From NCBI GenBank assembly GCA_030607105.1, contig JAUWFF010000015.1:1-10474 (forward strand): a stretch of 10,474 nucleotides of DNA. Reading direction: 5' to 3'. The stretch's first letter is position 1; each line of letters opens with the position of its first letter. The stretch is from Filomicrobium sp. Lineage in GTDB: Bacteria; Pseudomonadota; Alphaproteobacteria; Rhizobiales; Hyphomicrobiaceae. The notes under the pieces were generated by a model. It was not told where the DNA came from. It did no database searches and was given only the letters and a program-made list of their open reading frames with translations. A program made the translations under genes and the position numbers. This document shows, piece by piece, positions 8,401-10,474 of this stretch.

Positions 8401-8926
8401 TCCCGGACATGGCAACGCCGCCGGCGATCGTGCCGATCAGAATGGCCAGGAACGTCGCGCCTTCGACCAGCGCGTTGGCCGCGGACAGCTCGCGCACTTC
8501 GAGATGGTCGGGAAGGATGCCGTACTTGGTCGGCCCAAACAGCGCCGCCATTGAGCCGAAGCCAAACAGTGCGACGAATAAGACAGGAACCGACCAGTCG
8601 ATCAACGCGGGGTGACTGGACGCGCTGAGCAGGAATCCCAGGGCCGCCAGCGCAGCAATCGGGATCTCGGCAAGCTTGATCCAGACGACAACTCTAGCCT
8701 TGTCGTATTTGTCGGCCAGTTCGCCGCCAAGCGCGGACAAGAAGAAGAACGGAACGACCAGCGTCGCCGCCGCCAACGTCACCAGCGAAGCACCATGCTC
8801 CGCGCCGATCCTGAACAACACAAGGAAGACAAGCGCGGTCTTGATGAAGTTATCGTTCAGCGCCGATAGGAACTGGCACCAAAACAGCGGTGCGAAGCGG
8901 CGGGACGTCATCAGGTCTTTGAACAT
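5471..8926 (-). CDS. aas: Fused LplT-like MFS transporter / PlsC acyltransferase / acyl-ACP ligase (Aas type)
   Basis: This 1151-residue inner-membrane protein joins three activities for recycling lysophospholipids. Residues 1-~435 are a 12-helix major facilitator module like LplT (start FWCQFLSALNDNFIKT, 15-30), predicted to flip lysophospholipid inward. Residues ~445-610 are a PlsC/LPLAT acyltransferase with the HX4D catalytic motif NHLSLLD (His473, Asp478) and the FPEGRLT substrate motif (540-546). Residues ~640-1151 are an AMP-forming acyl-acyl-carrier-protein synthetase: P-loop FTSGSEGTPKG (809-819), YGVTET (948-953), HDTGD (1021-1025) and the C-terminal catalytic Lys1129 in GSGKPDY. In E. 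coli lplT and aas are two adjacent genes, which supports the combined role. All catalytic residues look intact. The frame is open to 9109, but ATG 8926 is chosen: GAGGA (8935-8939) lies 8 bases upstream and the MFS module begins there. It may read on into ytoQ. Confidence 0.93.
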   Translation of the reverse strand: MFKDLMTSRRFAPLFWCQFLSALNDNFIKTALVFLVLFRIGAEHGASLVTLAAATLVVPFFFLSALGGELADKYDKARVVVWIKLAEIPIAALAALGFLLSASSHPALIDWSVPVLFVALFGFGSMAALFGPTKYGILPDHLEVRELSAANALVEGATFLAILIGTIAGGVAMSGNGSAALIPPWAVAGTMVVFAALGLWSASLIKKTGEAVPDLKITKNPLVSTFRLLGELREDRRLWIGGLITGWFWLAGIVSLSLLPTLIKETLGGTEEVATLGLVAFTIGIALGSYLAAKASHHRPNLALVPIGALVMGIAGLDIARLLWNLPPAEAGSVGALAFLQSTTGAWLMFDLILLSAAGGLFIVPSFAAIQSWAKPDHRARVIAAVNILHAAFMSGATLAVSALQVYGVGIPELFLALGLGNIAVVYFVLRAWGRDGMQDLSRFIFKLFLGLEVNGLENLPKEGERAIIAPNHLSLLDAPIMYSVLPSHAGFAIDTQMSEKWWVRPFLKLAKAWPIDPTRPLGMRGLINHVKEGETLVIFPEGRLTVTGGLMKVYDGTAMIADKADSIVVPVRIDGPERSPFGFMNKLQTKKVWFPKTTVTILPPVTLEVSEELKGRKRRQAAGAKLQDIMVDAAVKTANFEQTLFEALIDARDTRDTGKPAVEDPLGTKLSYGRLITASQVLGRKLKPLNKAGENVGVLLPNSAGVAVTFFALQSIGRVPAMLNFTAGPKNVCAACTAAQIKTVLTSRAFVEKAHLENIIEAIERQAQVVYLEDVRASIGFSDKVAGLMAGANPQVKRKPDDPAAILFTSGSEGTPKGVVLSHRNILANAFQCLTRVAVNGQDKVFNVLPVFHSFGLTAGLVMPVVGGVPVHLYPSPLHYRIVPELVYQTNATILFGTDTFLRGYARAAHPYDFARVRLILAGAEAVKDTTRSLYMEKFGVRILEGYGVTETAPVLAINTPLANKAGTVGRLSPLMEASLEAVPGIDEGGRLLVRGPNVMLGYLRAENPGVLEPPAEGWHDTGDIVEIDQEGFITIKGRAKRFAKIGGEMVSLAAVEAMAADIWPASLSIVVSLPDQRKGERLVLMTADDKIKRADFLAHARKHGATELMVPAEVMVVPSVPLLGSGKPDYVSALALAKQRLGLGAVKAA

Positions 8927-8934
8927 CGGCAGTG

Positions 8935-8939
8935 TCCTC
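8935..8939 (-). promoter_or_regulatory. Ribosome binding site deciding the aas-fusion start
   Basis: GAGGA on the - strand lies 8 bases before ATG 8926. It supports this start over the longer frame that begins at 9109, whose first 61 residues are basic and low in hydrophobic content and match no part of the MFS module. Confidence 0.7.
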
Positions 8940-8966
8940 AGGAGGGCTCGCGAACATTGGCGGCGC

Positions 8967-8996
8967 TGAATATGTGGCGGATTTGAGGATGTTGAA
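8967..8996 (-). promoter_or_regulatory. Possible promoter of the aas fusion
   Basis: On the - strand a weak sigma-70-like pair, TTCAAC (8996-8991) and TATTCA (8972-8967), is separated by 18 bases. Transcription would begin near 8960, giving a leader of about 34 bases. The half-site GCGAACATTG (8950-8959), identical to part of the operator at 9265-9275, would sit at or just after the start point. Both elements match the consensus only partly, so this is tentative. Confidence 0.25.
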
Positions 8997-9223
8997 TGGC
9001 GGGTCGTCCTTAGGGCAGTAAGCACCCAGACCTTTCGTGCCCGAACGATGCTGGCGATCTGGCGGTTTGTTCGCGCCCGACGATGCTCCCGGCATCGGCC
9101 GGCGGGCAAGCGGGATTTTCACTCGTGCACTTTGTCGATTTCGTTGTCGAGGCAATGGCAGCGGTATCCCTTATTGGTTTTTCCTCGTGCCCATCCACAT
9201 CGCAGCATCAAGACACCAGCAAC

Positions 9224-9234
9224 GAACAAAGTTC
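9224..9234. promoter_or_regulatory. GAAC-N3-GTTC operator-like site 1
   Basis: The 11-bp inverted repeat GAACAAAGTTC has perfect 4-bp arms. Its centre is 41 bp from that of site 2, about four helical turns, so both would face the same side of the DNA. The binding protein is unknown. Confidence 0.4.
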
Positions 9235-9264
9235 ATTCTTTTGCGGCCTGGCCGAGCTAGCTGC

Positions 9265-9275
9265 GAACATTGTTC
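9265..9275. promoter_or_regulatory. GAAC-N3-GTTC operator-like site 2
   Basis: GAACATTGTTC has perfect 5-bp arms around a single central base. The 10-mer GCGAACATTG at its left side (9263-9272) recurs at 8950-8959 next to the aas start. This is the most symmetrical 11-bp copy of the motif in the region. Confidence 0.45.
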
Positions 9276-9403
9276 ACAGTATGGCTGGGCTCCGTCCTAA
9301 GCAATGAACAAGAATTCTCCGGATGTTGGCAGGACTGACCAGACAAACCTATGCAAACCTTTCGATGCCACACACGCTGCAAAAAGAGGGCAGAACCGTT
9401 TGT

Positions 9404-9414
9404 GAGCAATGTTC
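9404..9414. promoter_or_regulatory. GAAC-N3-GTTC operator-like site 3 (one mismatch)
   Basis: GAGCAATGTTC keeps the spacing and four of five arm pairs of site 2, with one mismatch (G for A in the left arm). Its centre is 35 bp from that of site 4. On its own it would not be called; it gains support from the cluster. Confidence 0.3.
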
Positions 9415-9437
9415 ATATCTGAAATATCGGACGTTTA

Positions 9438-9459
9438 TGAACCTAGTTCAATAGGTTCA
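9438..9459. promoter_or_regulatory. Nested inverted repeat containing GAAC-N3-GTTC site 4
   Basis: GAACCTAGTTC (9439-9449) is a fourth copy of the 11-bp motif. It is embedded in a larger inverted repeat with perfect 8-bp arms, TGAACCTA (9438-9445) and TAGGTTCA (9452-9459), separated by GTTCAA. Three GAAC/GTTC half-sites therefore lie within 22 bp, which could seat two dimers or offer two alternative registers. It lies 136 bases before the thiS start. Confidence 0.45.
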
Positions 9460-9543
9460 GATGCTGCGGCTTCAAGAAATTCGCCGAGTTTCCTGCCGAC
9501 ACGCATTTCCCCCTTCCATGCCAACGGAAACGCAGCATATAGT

Positions 9544-9559
9544 CGGTGGTATACCACCG
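9544..9559. promoter_or_regulatory. Perfect 16-bp palindrome upstream of thiS
   Basis: CGGTGGTATACCACCG is its own reverse complement over all 16 bases. The core TGGTATACCA resembles operators of FadR-subfamily GntR regulators, which commonly have a TGGT-N2-ACCA layout. It lies 35 bases before the thiS TTG, where a bound repressor could block the promoter or, if transcribed, the RNA could fold on itself. There is no T-tract after it, so it is not a terminator. The regulator is not in the window. Confidence 0.5.
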
Positions 9560-9583
9560 GAAGAAAACGCGTCCTCTAGCGAT

Positions 9584-9588
9584 GGGAG
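9584..9588 (+). promoter_or_regulatory. Ribosome binding site deciding the thiS TTG start
   Basis: GGGAG lies 6 bases before TTG 9595. An in-frame TGA at 9592-9594 abuts the TTG, and no ATG, GTG or other TTG follows before the conserved ThiS sequence, so this start is forced. Confidence 0.75.
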
Positions 9589-9594
9589 CCCTGA

Positions 9595-9831
9595 TTGCCA
9601 AACACCGGGACGAGCAGTTCTGCGTCGGAGCAAATCCAAATCAATGTCAACGGCGAAAAGTGCAAGACGCACGCGCGAACCCTGGAAGCGCTGCTGGCAT
9701 CGTTGGATTTCTCCAAGATCCGCGTCGCAACGGCCGTCAATGGAGAGTTCGTCCCAGCCGCGGCGCGCGCATCTCTGCTGCTTTCTTCTGGAGACAGCGT
9801 CGAGATCGTATCCGCTCGACAGGGCGGTTAG
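9595..9831 (+). CDS. thiS: Thiamine biosynthesis sulfur-carrier protein ThiS
   Basis: This 78-residue ubiquitin-fold protein carries sulfur as a C-terminal thiocarboxylate, which ThiG uses to build the thiazole ring of thiamine. It shows IQINVNGEKCKT (14-25), a central LEALLASLDF (30-39), VATAVNGEFVPAAAR (44-58), GDSVEIV (66-72) and the essential C-terminal Gly-Gly. It is about ten residues longer than typical ThiS because of a polar N-terminal tail. The start codon is TTG, which may keep expression low. The thiO or thiC gene that often precedes thiS in proteobacterial clusters is not upstream here, so thiS seems to head its own transcript. thiG follows after 33 bases. Confidence 0.93.
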   Translation: MPNTGTSSSASEQIQINVNGEKCKTHARTLEALLASLDFSKIRVATAVNGEFVPAAARASLLLSSGDSVEIVSARQGG

Positions 9832-9864
9832 AATATTACCGAGACCAACGGCATATCATCCATC

Positions 9865-10474
9865 ATGAACCTCATCGCCAAAGTGCCCCCCGATACCCAG
9901 GACGATCTCTCCTTCTATGAGGAAACCGTGTCTTCGCGCATGCTGCTCGGCACAGCGCTGTATCCCTCGCCGCAAGTCATGGCCGATGCAGTCAAAGCGA
10001 GCGGCTGCCAGATCGTCACTGTCTCGCTTCGCCGGGAATCCGCGCGCGGTAAGGTTGGCGCACGGTTCCTGGAACTGATCAACAGCCTAGATGTGCACGT
10101 GCTGCCCAACACCGCGGGTTGCCGCACCGCGAAAGAGGCTGTGACAACAGCGCAAATGGCGCGCGAGCTATTCGGGTCCGCGTGGATCAAGCTCGAGGTC
10201 ATCGCTAACGATGATACTCTGCAGCCCGATCTCTTCGGGTTGGTCGAGGCCGCCGAAATTCTAAACAAGGACGGCTTCAAAGTCTTTCCCTCCACAACTG
10301 AAGACCTTGGCGCTGCCGAGCGCCTCGTTGCCGCCGGCTGCCGCGTTCTGATGCCCTGGGGCGCACCGATTGGCACTGGACGCGGGCTGGCGAACCCCTA
10401 CGCGCTGAAGACCATGCGCAATTACTTTCCTGACGTCCCCCTGGTCGTCGATGCCGGGATAGGCGCGCCCTCGC
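9865..10474 (+). CDS. thiG: Thiazole synthase ThiG (3' end beyond window)
   Basis: The first 203 residues of a TIM-barrel thiazole synthase are visible; the window ends before the stop. ThiG condenses 1-deoxy-xylulose 5-phosphate, dehydroglycine or iminoglycine, and the thiocarboxylate of ThiS into the thiazole phosphate. Family segments are [16 protein letters not shown] (24-39), [16 protein letters not shown] (81-96), WIKLEVI with the Schiff-base Lys109 (107-113), [11 protein letters not shown] (137-147), [15 protein letters not shown] (161-175) and [10 protein letters not shown] (194-203). Many bacterial ThiG proteins have MPLGAPIGS where this one has [12 protein letters not shown] 9865 has a poor Shine-Dalgarno, 33 bases after thiS, consistent with translational coupling. 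A GTG at 9928 with GAGGA nearby is a less likely start, because the preceding LSFYEET segment fits the ThiG N-terminus. Confidence 0.96.
   Translation, partial: MNLIAKVPPDTQDDLSFYEETVSSRMLLGTALYPSPQVMADAVKASGCQIVTVSLRRESARGKVGARFLELINSLDVHVLPNTAGCRTAKEAVTTAQMARELFGSAWIKLEVIANDDTLQPDLFGLVEAAEILNKDGFKVFPSTTEDLGAAERLVAAGCRVLMPWGAPIGTGRGLANPYALKTMRNYFPDVPLVVDAGIGAPS

Larger units (their letters stand above)
8927..9594. other. Divergent intergenic region between the aas fusion and thiS
   Basis: These 668 bases carry no gene I can support. Short open frames on both strands have no recognisable motif, and most lack a ribosome binding site. The right half is visibly less GC-rich than the flanking genes and is dense in short inverted repeats: GAAC-N3-GTTC sites at 9224, 9265, 9404 (one mismatch) and 9439, an 8-bp-arm inverted repeat at 9438-9459, and a 16-bp palindrome at 9544-9559. 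A hairpin CGATGC-TCCCG-GCATCG (9081-9097), an imperfect repeat (9039-9052 and 9075-9087, GCCCGAACGATGCT against GCCCGACGATGCT) and a tandem CAAACCT (9344-9350 and 9354-9360) are also present. No TPP riboswitch consensus (CTGAGA, GAACCTGAT) was found. The region is best read as shared promoter and operator DNA. Confidence 0.6.

Noticed and set aside
8927..9109. 61-residue N-terminal extension of the aas fusion
   Set aside because: The extension is basic and unlike MFS proteins, while ATG 8926 has a well-spaced GAGGA and begins at the conserved MFS start.
9010..9198. 62-residue open frame on the - strand in the intergenic region, with overlapping + strand frames
   Set aside because: There are no recognisable motifs, no convincing ribosome binding site, and several mutually overlapping frames of similar length.
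9224..9459. SOS (LexA) boxes
   Set aside because: The half-sites are inverted with a 3-base spacer, not the GAAC-N7-GAAC direct repeat of alphaproteobacterial LexA, and no SOS gene is adjacent.
9280..9594. TPP riboswitch before thiS
   Set aside because: I looked for the CTGAGA and GAACCTGAT core strings and the P1 pairing and found none; the GAACCTAGTTC string belongs to an inverted repeat instead.
9461..9868. 135-residue open frame on the + strand ahead of and across thiS
   Set aside because: It overlaps thiS in another frame, has no recognisable domain, and has a composition typical of an out-of-frame reading.
9915..10376. 153-residue open frame on the - strand
   Set aside because: It is antisense to the clearly conserved thiG sequence.

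Overview
The window looks like an ordinary chromosomal stretch of an alphaproteobacterium, probably of the order Hyphomicrobiales (Rhizobiales). The basis is moderately GC-rich coding sequence, the bolA-grxD pair, the YtoQ protein, a fused lysophospholipid transporter/acyltransferase/acyl-ACP ligase, and a thiS-thiG pair. The genus cannot be fixed from sequence alone. No mobile element, CRISPR array, rRNA or tRNA is visible.

Left block (1-2824, + strand): after a probable terminator of an off-window gene come modA, modB and modC, a tightly packed molybdate ABC importer (periplasmic binding protein, permease, ATPase with a C-terminal Mop domain). modB and modC overlap. No ModE gene is present and I see no obvious Mo-box.

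Middle block (2838-8926, - strand, convergent with mod): in transcription order this is a 1151-residue MFS-PlsC-AMP-ligase fusion (an LplT-Aas fusion for lysophospholipid re-acylation), ytoQ, a BolA-family gene, and grxD (CGFS monothiol glutaredoxin). A strong intrinsic terminator follows grxD, and then comes a stand-alone PqiA-domain membrane protein. BolA and CGFS glutaredoxin are known partners in [2Fe-2S] handling. The others share a strand but not an obvious pathway.

Right block (9595-end, + strand): thiS (sulfur-carrier protein, forced TTG start) and thiG (thiazole synthase, cut by the window edge) make the thiazole moiety of thiamine.

The divergent intergenic region between the fusion gene and thiS (8927-9594) is the most interesting non-coding part. 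It holds several copies of an 11-bp inverted repeat GAAC-N3-GTTC, a nested 8-bp-arm inverted repeat, and a perfect 16-bp palindrome with a TGGTATACCA core just upstream of thiS. No TPP riboswitch is recognisable there. This suggests protein-based control of one or both flanking operons. I did not find a clear new multi-gene system; the best leads are these operators, the fusion protein, the zinc-ribbon-less PqiA-like protein and the YtoQ context.
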